From positions 34,682,801 to 34,746,800 of the forward strand of contig JAULJL010000003.1 of assembly GCA_030761205.1 (NCBI GenBank): DNA of 64,000 bases, in the 5' to 3' direction. Position numbers and translations under genes: made by a program. This document shows, piece after piece, positions 33,151-44,895 of this stretch (the first letter of the stretch is position 1; each line of letters starts with the position of its first letter). A model generated the notes under the pieces. The model made no database searches and was not told the origin of the DNA. It saw nothing but the letters and a program-made list of their open reading frames with translations. Origin of the DNA: Fremontodendron californicum (lineage: Eukaryota > Streptophyta > Magnoliopsida > Malvales > Malvaceae).

Positions 33151-35260
33151 ACTTGCTATACTATATTTTTAATTGCTTAAATTAGAAATTACCTTTCGTT
33201 TATTTAACAAACGTTTTGGTGTTTAATTATTGTGTCAATCAACTTCTTTCTATGATCTTAAAAGATAATAGAATTAAAGAAAATTCAGTTGTTATATTTC
33301 ACACATAAATGGAATTTTGCACATTCCCTTTTAATTTTCCAAACATTTTGTAATTTTTCTTTGTTCTATTTGTTAAAAAAGATTATTTGTTAGATTTTAA
33401 TTTTTATTTGTCTTCAAACATATTTAACTCAACTAAACAAAAATATCCTATTTCAATGACAAAAAAAAAAAAAGTTTGAACTTTTAAATCCTATGCAATT
33501 ATAGTGTTAAAATGATGTTATTTCATATTTGTTAGGTATTGATTTCTTGTGATCTTATATTTAGGTTGGATCTCTCCACCTATTGCCAATTGGTTTTGAG
33601 TTAAATGCTTTACATGGTATCATAATCCATGTTCTGTTATGTTATTCTTGTATGTTACTTCTGCTTGTTACCCTTTTCGAGTTTGTCATGTGATAAGCTC
33701 TTATGTCTCCGCCTACACGTTATTCTTGCATGTTCTGCCTGTTACCATTTTGAGTTTAACACGTGATAGGCTCCTATGTCTCCGCCTACACGTGATGGAG
33801 GCCTGTTAAAATGATGTTATCTTACATCTGCTAAGCCTTGAGTTTTCTATGATCTTATATTCAAGACATCTTCGTTTATTACCAATTGATTTTAGATTGG
33901 ATACTTAACACTTAATATGAATGTTTCGTTCAATTTTATGTTAATTTGTTACTTTGTTTATTTGACATATTAATTGGTTTATTGCGGCACTTGATGTATG
34001 TTAAAAGGTTAAAATCTTGAGTATATTTGTAATAATTTTTATTGAATCTTTTTCCAAAAACTCTATTATCTACTATTATTAAAATCAAATCTTAAGGGAC
34101 TCAATTGGTATTTTTTGAAAAGATAAAATATTTTCGTCTTATTTTGTTTTTTAGTAAGGGTTAAATTTTTTTTTTGATGAAATGCTTGAAAAGAAAAAAA
34201 CAACAGTCGAGAGACAGAATGAGATGAAGGGAGAGGAGAGAGAAAAAGAGATGAGACGAGAGGAGAGGGGGGAGAAAAAGAGAGAGGTGGTTGAGAGGAG
34301 GTCGATGGTGACTGATCGGAGAGGCGACTGGTCGGATGAGAAAGCTGTGGAAGATGGGAGAAAATGGATGAGGGAGAAAGAAAAGGAGGAGAGCAATTTA
34401 AAAATATGATTTAAAAATAATTATAGTAGTTAATTTATCACTTTGTGTTTATAAAATTGAATTTAAAAAATATTAAATCTATATATATTTATATATATAT
34501 ATATAAAGAGATAATAGAAAGAAAAAAAAAAGGAGAGAAATTTAAAAACTAATGTTAAATTTTTTATTTTTTATTTTTTTCTTTATTTCCATTCGTTACA
34601 ATTTTTTCAAACAATTTTAATTTAAATTTTTTTAATAAAATTACTCATTTATATTTTAAAAAATATATAATTCTCGCAGCATCAGCGGATAATTTTTTTA
34701 ATTATATATATTTTCTGAGTATCCTCAAAATGCACAGCTTAATCTTTTAATAAATAATAAAAATTATATCTTTCTTTAAAAGGGGAGGAGGTATATGAGA
34801 TCATAAATTAACAATAACAATTATTATTATATTTTAATTTAATTAATTGAGTTTTAAATTTTTTCTTCATTATCTATTAATTTGTTTTTATTTGTAATTA
34901 ATTATCTTTTATTTATTTTTTTAGTTACATTTTGTGTCTCTTAATTTTTATAAAAGTTATAATCATTTTATATTTATATTTATATTTAATTATTATTTAA
35001 TATTTTTGGATGGTAAATTCATTTTAACAAGTGACAATAAATCAATTTTGTCATTCTTGTGTCAAATATTATTCTCATCTAATCTTTTTATCCTTTTCTT
35101 ATAATTTGCTTTATCAAACATTACTCTACTTGATCTATGTTCACGAATATGTTTACAAGAAAATTATTTCCAACTCTTGATGTAGCCCACAAGTGATGCC
35201 ATTGCCATATGTTAAAGAGCACAATATTTTTCGAAAAACAATTTGACTTAATTCCAAAAA
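33151..35260. other. AT-rich intergenic region with a tandem duplication and a purine-rich patch
   Basis: At about 33643-33795 a roughly 77-bp unit is duplicated (GTTATTCTTG(T/C)ATGTT…CTCCGCCTACACGT). At 34180-34400 a purine-rich stretch gives an E/R/K-rich frame of 75 codons (34182-34409) that looks like low-complexity DNA. No gene was recognised. Confidence 0.45.
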
Positions 35261-37374
35261 GAGTTAATAGCACCAATGATGTCCAAGCTTTAGGGTATAT
35301 TTTATATTAGTTCCTAAATTTCAAAACGTATCAATCAGATCATCGATCTTATAGTTTTGTATTAATATGGTCCTTCCGTTAGAAAAAGCAGTTAGAACAG
35401 GTGTTAAATGACAGATGACATATGACGTGTAAATTACAAAAATATCATATGCTGATGTAGTCCTTCTGAATAGCACCAATGGTCCCCAAATTTTATGGCA
35501 TATTTTATATTGATCCTCAGATTTCAAAACGTATCAATCAGATCCTTTATTTTTTTTTATATTGTATATTTTCCTTTCTCTTTTTTTATAAATAAATACA
35601 AAATATATATACATATATTATGATTTAAATTAAATTTTGGAAAATATAATTAATTTATAAACATATAAAATATTTATTTAAATTAATTTTACAAAAACTA
35701 TTTTTAATTTTTTTTGTTTCTTTCCTTTCTCTTTTTTTTTTCATTTTATATTCTTTATAAATAAACTAAAACTTAAATAATAATTTATATTATATTAAAT
35801 TAATTTTATAAATGTTAAATAATTTATTAAAAATATAAAATATTTATTTACATTAATTTTATAAAAATTATTTTAAGTTTGTTTTTACTTTTTTCTTTTA
35901 CCTTTTTTCTTATTAATAAATAAATACAAATAAAAAAGTTTATAATTTATAATAAAAATTAAAATTTATAAAAGTAAATGATTTATAAAAAAATATAAAA
36001 ATATGTATTTACATTACTTTATTAAATAATTTTTCTTTTATTTTTTATATACTGTTATAAATAATTAAATAAAAATTAATTATTTTGTAATAATTAAATA
36101 ATTTATAAAAAATAATATATTTATTTTAACTAATTAAAAAAGTTATTTTCCTTTTTCTTTCCTTTTATAAATAAATTAATTTTGTAAAAGATTAAATAAT
36201 TTATCAAATATAAATATTTATTTTCATTAATTTTTTTGTAAATATATTTTATTTTATTTTATTTTCCTTTTCTTTTCTTTTTCTTTTTATTTTTATTTTT
36301 TTTCTTTCTATTCTCTTCACCTAACTCTCATCGATCAAAAAAAGGAAAATTTGAATCCCTACCGCCAATCCGACCCTACGAAGGATCAGACTGTCATTCA
36401 TAATACTCGATAGGCATTGCAATAGGCCAAATTTGATCCCTCGTTCTAGATCGAGGAGGGTTTAATTTGGCATTTTATGGCAGATTCGGTCAAGGTAGTT
36501 GATGTCTCAACTTCAGCATTGGAGTCAACATAAAAAATATAAAATTTTAATTAAATGAATATAAATAAAATATTTTATATTTATAAATTATTTAATTTTA
36601 AAAAATAATTTATTTAGAAAAAAAAAGGAAAAGGAAATAAGAAAAATAAAATTTATTTTTTATTATAAAATTAACGTAAATAAATATAGTATATTTTTAT
36701 AAATTATTTTATATTTGAAAATTTATTTTATTTTATATATTTATAAAGAAGAAAAAGGAAAAGGAAAAAAAGTAAAAAAAAAAAACTTAAATATTTTTAT
36801 AATATTGATGCAAATAAATATTTTATTTTTTTCATAAATTATTATTTTCTATAAAATTTGTTTAAATTATAATATATTTTTTATTTTTTATTTATAAAGA
36901 GGAGAAAAAATAAAAATATAATAAAAAAGAAATAAAATATAAAACATTTTATTGTTACATTTTTTTAAAATTAATTAAACTAAATATTTTATATGTTTAT
37001 AAATTAATTTAAATTATAATATAAATTATTTTTTATTTTTTGTATTTATTTATAAAAAAGAGAAAGGAAAGTATAAAGTATAAAAAAGAATAAAGAAAAA
37101 AAAATAAAGGATCTAATTGATACGTTTTGAAGTTTGAGGCTCAATATAAAATATGCCCTAAAGTTTGAGAATCATTGGTGCTATTAAAAATGACCACATC
37201 TGCAGATGGCATTTTTGTAATTTACAAGTCACATATCATTTGTTATTTAACGTTTATTCTAATGGTTTTGCTAATGGGAAGGATCACATTGATACAAAAT
37301 TATAAAATCAAAAATCTGATTAATACGTTTTAAAATTTGTTATAAAATTTGAAGACTATTGATGGTATTAAGTC
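35261..37374. mobile_element. Long-terminal-inverted-repeat element (~2.1 kb), non-coding
   Basis: The left end GAGTTAATAGCACCAATGATG (35261) pairs with the minus-strand right end GACTTAATACCATCAATAGTC (37374). The arms are about 280 bp and each contains two copies of the block ATTTCAAAACGTATCAATCAGAT, preceded by GGCATATTTTATATTGATC. The core is AT-rich, with a few pyrimidine tracts and a short GC-richer patch at 36310-36530. The 9-bp flanks TTCCAAAAA and TTATAAAAA match at 7 of 9 positions, so a Mutator-like origin is possible. No transposase frame was seen. Confidence 0.6.
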
Positions 37375-37962
37375 TTATAAAAATTCAGCCTTGATAGAAA
37401 TAGAGAAATAATTTTTGGCAACTCCAATGTGTAAACCTTTCACATCTCTCTCCTACTCCTCCTATAGGGCGAAATTTGTATAAAATTAATTAATAAATTT
37501 AACGTAAACGCCAAACAATACATTAAAAAAGATCATCACTTATATAAATACAATGAAAAATTTATTATTTTTGCCATACGTACTTATTTAAAAAAGATCA
37601 TCATTGTATTTATATAAATGTAACGATATAAAAAATAGTTTAAACGAAATTAATTAAATCAAATAAAATACATTTAAATATAAATAATTTATATAAAATT
37701 ATATGAATAAATATAGAAGTAAATAAACATATTTATCTATATCTTATATATTTTCCACTCCTATAAGAGTAAATAAGGATAGTTTAGGTATTTTATAAAA
37801 ATTATTAAAAATATCATTATTTTATTTTCACAATTTTTTTATTATATATTTAATTCAATTAATTACATTTTAAATATTGTTTTTAAATTATGAGCTTTAA
37901 TTCTATTTATATTCAATTTCAGTTACATTTTAGAATTGTATATAAATTAATGTTTTCTATTA
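37375..37962. other. AT-rich intergenic region
   Basis: Repeated AAAAAGATCATCA motifs (about 37527 and 37593) and long A/T tracts. Nothing recognised. Confidence 0.4.
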
Positions 37963-38080
37963 GAAAAAGTAGAGGCGGCAGATTATGAGCAATTGGCCAA
38001 AGAACTTGACAAGGCTTCTCCACTCGAAAACGTGGTCAAGCTTAAGAGAAATTCGGAAATGACATTGCCATCACTTTCAG
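37963..38080 (+). pseudogene. Fragment of a 5'-adenylylsulfate (APS) reductase exon
   Basis: The translation KVEAADYEQLAKELDKASPLE matches the start of the mature reductase domain of plant plastid APS reductase, which reduces APS to sulfite in sulfate assimilation. The next codons jump frame: bases 38046-38080 in another frame read EKFGNDIAITF, the expected continuation. There is thus a frameshift between about 38030 and 38046. It begins after TTTCTATTAG and ends TTTCAG/GTTACC, which looks like the original exon-intron boundary. The catalytic Cys-containing part and the thioredoxin-like domain are missing. It is a relic of one exon. Confidence 0.75.
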
Positions 38081-38115
38081 GTTACCCTCCTTTTCTTTTT
38101 CACTTCTTAGCTCAA

Positions 38116-38720
38116 AATATCATGGGTTTATATGAAAAACATGCACTTCAAAATAATTATTTGTTAAATGGTATAATAAATAAAAGTTATTTGAAAAAGA
38201 AAAATGAATAATTAGAAATTGTTATGAAAGATATTGTAAAGATAAAATTATCCTTGATAAAAAAAATCTTCTCCTCTTTTTTTTTTTTTTTTTTTTTTTT
38301 ACTTTTTAATTAAAAAATAACAATTTTGAAAATAAAAATTTTTTAATTTTAAAAAATAAAAAATAAAATTTTAAATTTTTTATTTACTTTTTTTAATTAA
38401 AAATTTTAAAAAAATAAAAATAATATGCCTACAATTAATTTTTCTTTATTTTTTTAAATTTTTTTAAATTTAAAAAAATATATATTTAAATATTTTATTT
38501 TTTAAATTTATTTTCAATTAAAATTTTTAAAAAATAATATTTCCTTAATGAAAGAGAATAGAAAAATAAATTTTTTCATTAAGGGTAATTTTGTCTTTAC
38601 AATATCTTTTATAATAATTTTTAATTATTCATTTCTCTTTTTCAAATAACTTTTATTCATTATACCATTTAACAAATACTTCCTTTGAATTGCATGTTTT
38701 TCATATTTACCCAAATATCA
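38116..38720. mobile_element. Foldback MITE with ~145-bp inverted arms
   Basis: The left arm (38116-38262) and right arm (38575-38720) are near-identical inverted copies. Both contain AAACATGCA, ATTTGTTAAATGGTATAAT, AAAAGTTATTTGAAAAAGA and AAAGATATTGTAAAGA on opposite strands. The loop is A/T-rich with a poly-T run. It starts about 35 bp after the APS-reductase relic's splice donor, so it may have inserted into what was that gene's intron. Confidence 0.75.
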
Positions 38721-39466
38721 TTTGCTTTTAAGTATTAATAATAACAATGCTAATAATTTATAAACACGTAGCACAATTGGCTTTCTTACGTATTTCTAGA
38801 TAAAGTTATTAAAATTATGATTTTTTTATCTAAGTTAATATTACCAATTTAATTTAATTAATTGCATTCTAAAGATTATTTTATAAGATTTTCATTTTTA
38901 TTTTTAATTGTGTGTTTAATTTTTTTTGACGTTATAATTTTGTGTCTTAAATTATTTTGGAGTTTACAATATTATGATGTATATAAAAAGTCACTCTTTG
39001 ATTTGTTGGATGCATGATAACTTCTTTTCAAGATTATTTCATCTGTTATTTTCTCATTATTTTGTTCCATTTTATTTTAATTATTTTTTATTTTTGTTCT
39101 TATCATTGTTTTCATAAGATTTCTTTAAATAAAAAAAAATTTAGTTATCTTTTTTTTTTAATCTTATAAGTTATTATTTTTACAATTTTATGATTCATAT
39201 TTTTTTTTTATTGCAGGCAAGTTGATGACTTTTCTAAATTCTCACATCACACTAAAATATCTTGGCTACGGATCAGAATGCAAGATGGATAGCTTCAAGT
39301 TATTTGGACTTTGAAGTAGTACTTAAAAAAGAAATGGAGTGGTGTATGCTTATAAAAACTTATATGCAAGTTATATAGATGCCATAGACATGAAAATTTG
39401 TCAAAATTTTTTATTTTTTAATCGAAAACAGTTTTGGAGCAATAATAGATTTTATAGTTTTTTATG
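38721..39466. other. AT-rich intergenic region
   Basis: Very AT-rich. A slightly GC-richer patch at 39215-39320 follows TTATTGCAGG, which could be a relic acceptor, but its translation matches nothing I recognise. Confidence 0.35.
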
Positions 39467-41750
39467 GGTTTTTTTATCTTAATACAGCTGATTCTTTTTT
39501 ATTTACCAAAATACTGTTGTTTTTAAATTATTTTTCAAAATCCATTTTTTTAACCAGTTGAGAAATCGCCATGGCGATTTTCCAACGGTAAATTTTATTT
39601 TATTTTTAAAACTAAGTTCGGAAATCGCTATGGGCCATGGCGATTTTCTAATTTAATTTTTAAAAAAATAATGATTTTTTACATTGGAAAATCGTCACCG
39701 TGGGTAACGATTTTCCAATGTTCTTATTTATTTATTTATTTTTAATTATAAAGAAACAAAATGTATTTTGTTTCTGCTTCTCTTTTTTTTTATTTTTTAT
39801 TTTAATATATATTTTTTTATTCTTTTAAAATATGGATCGAGTTATGTATGGTATCAACATCATATTTGCTTGTCCAAGTCCGGCCCGGCCCGAAATATGG
39901 GCCTCAAATTTTGTCCAAGCCCATTTAGGCCCGCCCATATTGTTTTTTTTGTTTTTTTTTAAATATAAATATTTTTTTATTATTTAATCTTTAATAATTT
40001 TATATTTTTTATATTATTAAGTTCTTAAACATGGACAACTTAACATATTTTTTAATGTTTACACTATAATATTATATATATATATATATAATTTTTATAT
40101 GACATAAATTACATAATATATATAAATATAAATATATATATTATTTAATTAGAAAACGTGTCGGGCTCAGGCCTTGAATGTTGGAGCCAAGGCCCGACTC
40201 ATATTTTAAACGGGCCTAATTTTTTTGCCCAAGCCCATTTTTCGAGCCTAATATTTTTGTCCAAGCCCTCCCATATATGGGCAGGCCTTCGGGCTTGGGC
40301 GGGTAACCCGACCCTTGGACATGTCTACATGGTGGTAAGTCCGCCCCGGTAAACCCGGATCGTATTTATATAATTTTTAAATTTTTTATTATTTAAATTT
40401 TACAATTATAAATTATATAATTTTTATTTTCGGGCTTGGGCAAAAGAAATAAATTTTAAATAAAAATTATATAATTTATAATTTTAAAAAATAAAAAATT
40501 TATAATTTTTATAATTTTTATCCCATGATGGTAAGCCCGGCCCGGTAAACCTGGATCGTATTTATATAATTTTTAAATTTTTTATTATTTAAATTTATAA
40601 TTATAAATTATATAATTTTTATTTTCGGGCTTGGGCAAAAGAAATAAATTTTAAATAAAAATTATAAAAAAATTTCAAATTTCAAATTATAAAATTATAA
40701 AATTATTAAATAAATTAAATAAAAATTTTAAATTTTTTTATATAATTTTTATTTAAAATTTACTTCTTTTGCCCAATCCCGAAAATAAAAATTATATAAT
40801 TTATAATTGTAAAATTTAAATAAATTTTTTAAATAATAACAAAAATATAAATTATATAAATACGATCCGGGTTTGCCAGGCCGGACTTACCACAATGTAG
40901 ACCTGCCCAAGGGTTGGGCTACCCGCCCATGCCCGAAGGCCCGCCCATATTTGGGCGGGCTTGGACAAAAATATTAGACCCGAAAAATGGGTTTGGACAA
41001 AAAAATTAGACCCGTTTAAAATATGGACCAGGCCTTTGCTCCAACAATTAAGGCTCGAGCCCGGCCCGTTTTCTAATTAAATAATATATTATTTATATTT
41101 ATATATATATATTATGTAATTTATGTCATATAAAAATTAAATATATATAATATTATAGTGTAAACATTAAAAATATGTTAAGTTGTCCATGTTTAACAAC
41201 TTAATAAAAGAAAAAAAATGAAATTATTAAAGATTAAATAATAAAAAAAATATATATATTAAAAAAATTAGAAAATAAATAATATGGGCGGCCTAAACGG
41301 GCTTGGACAAAATTTGAGGCCCATATTTCAGGCCGAACCCGACTGGGCTTGGGCAAGCAAATGTGATATTGATACCATATATGGGTTCGGCCCATATTTT
41401 AAAAGAATAAAAATATATATATTTAAAAAAATTAAAAAAGAATAAAAAAATAGAAGAAGAAACAAAATATATTTTGTTTCTTTATAATTTAAAAAAAAAA
41501 AATAAGAACCTTGGGAAATCGCCACCCATGGCGATTTCCCAATATAAAAAAATCAATTTTTTTAAAAAAATTAAGTTGAAAAATCGCCATGGCCCATAAC
41601 GCTTTTTCAATTTAATTTTTTTTAAAATAAAAAATTACCCTTGGAAAATCTCCATGGGTCATGGTAATTTTTCAACTGATTAAAAAAATGGATTTTGAAA
41701 AATAATTTAAAAACAATGATATTTCGATAAATAAAAAAAATTCAAAAACC
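39467..41750. mobile_element. Mutator-like foldback element 1 (9-bp target duplication)
   Basis: The 2284-bp element begins GGTTTTTTTATCTTAATACAG and ends TTCAAAAACC. It is flanked by a perfect 9-bp duplication TTTTTTATG (39458-39466 and 41751-41759), the target-site size of Mutator-like elements. The long inverted arms each carry three small hairpins of the type GGAAATCGCC-ATGG-GGCGATTTCC (39555-39590, 39609-39655, 39685-39720; right arm 41514-41540, 41577-41612, 41641-41680). The interior holds two inverted copies of the GC-rich GGGCCGGGC cassette (39835-40335 and 40860-41400). No transposase is encoded; the small frames here are cassette translations. Confidence 0.88.
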
Positions 41751-43011
41751 TTTTTTATGCGATATGTAATTCATGTATGACAAAATTGCAACATTGACAA
41801 CAATTTTGCCATATGTAGTTAACTGACTCATACATAAATGAAATTTCAAATACTTCCGAAAAAAGAAAAAAATATTAAAGAAATCCCTTATTTTTCCTCC
41901 TCTTTTTAGTGACCTATTTAAATTAATGAATATCTTTTATTCTTTTTTTTTTTGGGTCCGTTCTTCTTTATTCCCTTCATTTAAGCATAGTGATAAATAA
42001 ATAAATAAATATATATATATATAATTTTGCACTTTGAGATTTTCTTCTTCTTTTTTCTTCAACCAGAAGGAATGAAACAAACAAGGTCAAGGTTCAATGA
42101 GATGTATTTCATATTTAGCATCAAATTTGTCATCATAATTATGGGCATCCATATATATAATTGATGTAGCATTTAAATCTAGAGCTCAAAAGGAACGAAA
42201 TTTGTAAGATAAGAAATTATGATTAATTTTTTGTTTTACAATTTTATTACTACAAATTTTATTTAATTAATTACTTTAATTTAACTGTTATTTTATATAT
42301 AGGTCTTTACTGACATTTAATTCCATTTTTATTGCTTACCCTTACATTTTTATGTTTTATTGTGTATTTAATGTCTTTACTAGCTATTATATTTTTATAC
42401 TTTATATAAATTCCTAATCATTTGTTTTCTTTGGATCACCTTATCAGGTATGCTTACCAACTAAAACTTTGGCAATTTTTTTTTTTTGGTAAAGATGTGC
42501 ATCATATGTCCAAGTTTCAACTTTTTATTTTATTTCATCAAATGTTTAATTTGACTCTTGCTTATAACTCTGTTGTATTAGGAGCCAATTAAGCCATGGA
42601 TGTGCAATGCATTGTTAAGCAACTTCTTTTCAAGTATTTTCCTTTCAAGACTTGGTCCAACTCCAATTAGTGCTTACAGCTTAGTGATACCAATGCAATG
42701 AGATGTTTAAAGCCAATATTGCAACCCAAGAAAGAGGAATACTCATAAGATTGGAATAAAGGTGACCTTTTAATTTGATATGTTGGGATTTAGTGGCAAA
42801 TGTTAATTCTAGAAATGTAATATATATGTTATTTTTTAATATATTTAAAAAAAAAATTGATAATGAGCAAGCATTTAAGTAGAAACACAGAGCATAAGAA
42901 TATAAAGTACATATTAAGTGAACATACAAAAGTTAGAAAATACCACCTAAGCAAAGGTATCCCAATTCCCGAATAATCACTTATCAGTGTTTTAGTGTTT
43001 AGTAAGAAGCC
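41751..43011. other. Spacer between the two Mutator-like foldback elements
   Basis: AT-rich with a (TA)n run near 42009. Two patches (42000-42200 and 42580-42760) have more balanced composition but no coherent reading frame. Nothing recognised. Confidence 0.4.
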
Positions 43012-44895
43012 GACTTTTTTTTTATCTTAATACAGCTAAAAAAAAAAAATTATCAAAACACCGTTATTTTTAAATTATTTTTCAAAATTCACTTTTTTTT
43101 TTTTAACTCATTGGAAAATATCCATGGCCCATGGCAATTTCCCGAAGGTAATTTTTTTTTTTAAACTAAGTTGGGAAATCGTCATAGGTCGTAGCGATTT
43201 CTCAAATAAAACTTAAATTTTTTTTTAATTTTTTACACTGAAAAATCACCACCGTGGGTGGCGATTTCCCAAGATGAATAATTCACTTTTTTTTTATTCT
43301 TTTAATTACTAAATAATAAAAATTAAATAATTTATAATTTTAAAAAATAAAGATTTAATAATTTTTATATATAATTTTTATCTCATGGTGGTAGAGGTGT
43401 CCATGGGCCAGTCCGATAAACCCGAATTGTATTTATATAATTTTTAAATTTTTTATTATTTAAATTTTTTATATAAATTTTATAAATTTTAATTTTTTAA
43501 AATTATAAATTATAAAATTTTATTTTTGGGTTTGGGCAAAGAAAAAAAAAATTTGAGTCTCAACCCGGCCAGGTAAAATATGAATTTTTATAAATGATGA
43601 ATTTATTTCCTTCTTAAAATATGAATTTTTTTTATAAAAGATCAAGGGAAATCGCCATGGCTTACCGGGCCGGGCTGAGGCCCGAAATTTTTTATTTCCT
43701 TTGCCCTAGTCCGAAAATAAAAATTATATAATTTATTTCCTTTAAAAAAAATTTAAATTAATAAATTTTAAATAATAAAATTTTAAAATTTTTAAAATTA
43801 TATAAATATGATCCGGATTTACCGGGCTGAGCTTACCACGTTGGGATAAAAATTATATATACAATTATATAAATTATTAAATTTATATTTTTTAAAATTA
43901 TAAATTATATAATTTTTATTTAAAATTTATTTCTTTTGCCCAAACCCGAAAATAAAAATTATATAATTTATAATTTTAAAAAATTATAAAATTTTAATAA
44001 TAACAAAAATAAAAATTATATAAATACGATCCGGGTTTACCGGGCCAGACTTACCACCATGTAGACCTGTCCAAGGACCGAGCTACCCGCCCAAGCCCGA
44101 AGGCCCTCCCATATTTGGGAGGGCTTGGACAAAAATATTATGTCCGAAAAATGGGTTTGAACAAAAAAATTATGCCCGTTTAAAATATGGGTCGGGCCTT
44201 GGCTCCAACATTCAAGGCCCGAGCCTGGCCCAATCCTGCCAGTTTTTTAATTAAATAATATATTATTTTATATTTATATTTATATTTATTATGTAATTTA
44301 TGTCATATAAAAATTAAATATATATAATATTATAGTGTAAACATTAAAAAATATGTTAAGTTGTCCATGTTTAAGAAATTAATAAAAGAAAAAAATATAA
44401 AATTATTAAAGATTAAAGATTAAATAATAAAAATATATATTTAAAAAATTAGAAAAAAATAATATGGGCGGGCCTAAACGGGCTTGGGCTATCCATTTAC
44501 AAATATGGACGGGCTTGGACAAAATTTGAGGCCCATATTTCGGGCCGGGCAGGGCTTAGACAAGCAAATGTGGTGTTGATACCATACATGGGCCCGGCTC
44601 GAACCCGGCCCTGCCCATGGACACCTCTACCACCATGGGATAAAAAGTATATATAAAAATTATTAAATCTTTATTTTTTAAAATTATAAATTATATAATT
44701 TTTATTTAAATTTTATTATTTAATAATTAAAAGAATAAAAAAAAAGAAGGTGAATTATTTGAAATCGTCATGGGCCATGACGATTTCCCAACTGGTTAAA
44801 AAAAAGGGATTTTGGGAAATAATTTGAAAATAACGATATTTCGATAAATAAAAAAAAATCAGCTATATTTAGATTAAAAAAAAAAAAAAAAAACC
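43012..44895. mobile_element. Mutator-like foldback element 2 (9-bp target duplication)
   Basis: The 1884-bp relative of element 1 starts GACTTTTTTTTTATCTTAATA and ends (A)nCC. The flanks TAAGAAGCC (43003-43011) and TAAGAAGCT (44896-44904) match at 8 of 9 bases. The arms contain the same hairpin series (around 43110-43145, 43175-43207 and 43245-43275, with counterparts on the right at about 44758-44796). Nested inside are a perfect 17-bp inverted pair TAGAGGTGTCCATGGGC (43392-43408 and 44613-44629) and the GC-rich cassette at 44010-44640. No coding capacity. Confidence 0.82.

Noticed and set aside
34182..34409. 75-codon E/R/K-rich plus frame
   Set aside because: Product of a purine-rich low-complexity stretch, with no domain and no splice or homology support.
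37993..38211. 72-codon frame as an intact small gene
   Set aside because: Its first part is the frameshifted APS-reductase relic, and it then reads through a splice donor into the foldback MITE.
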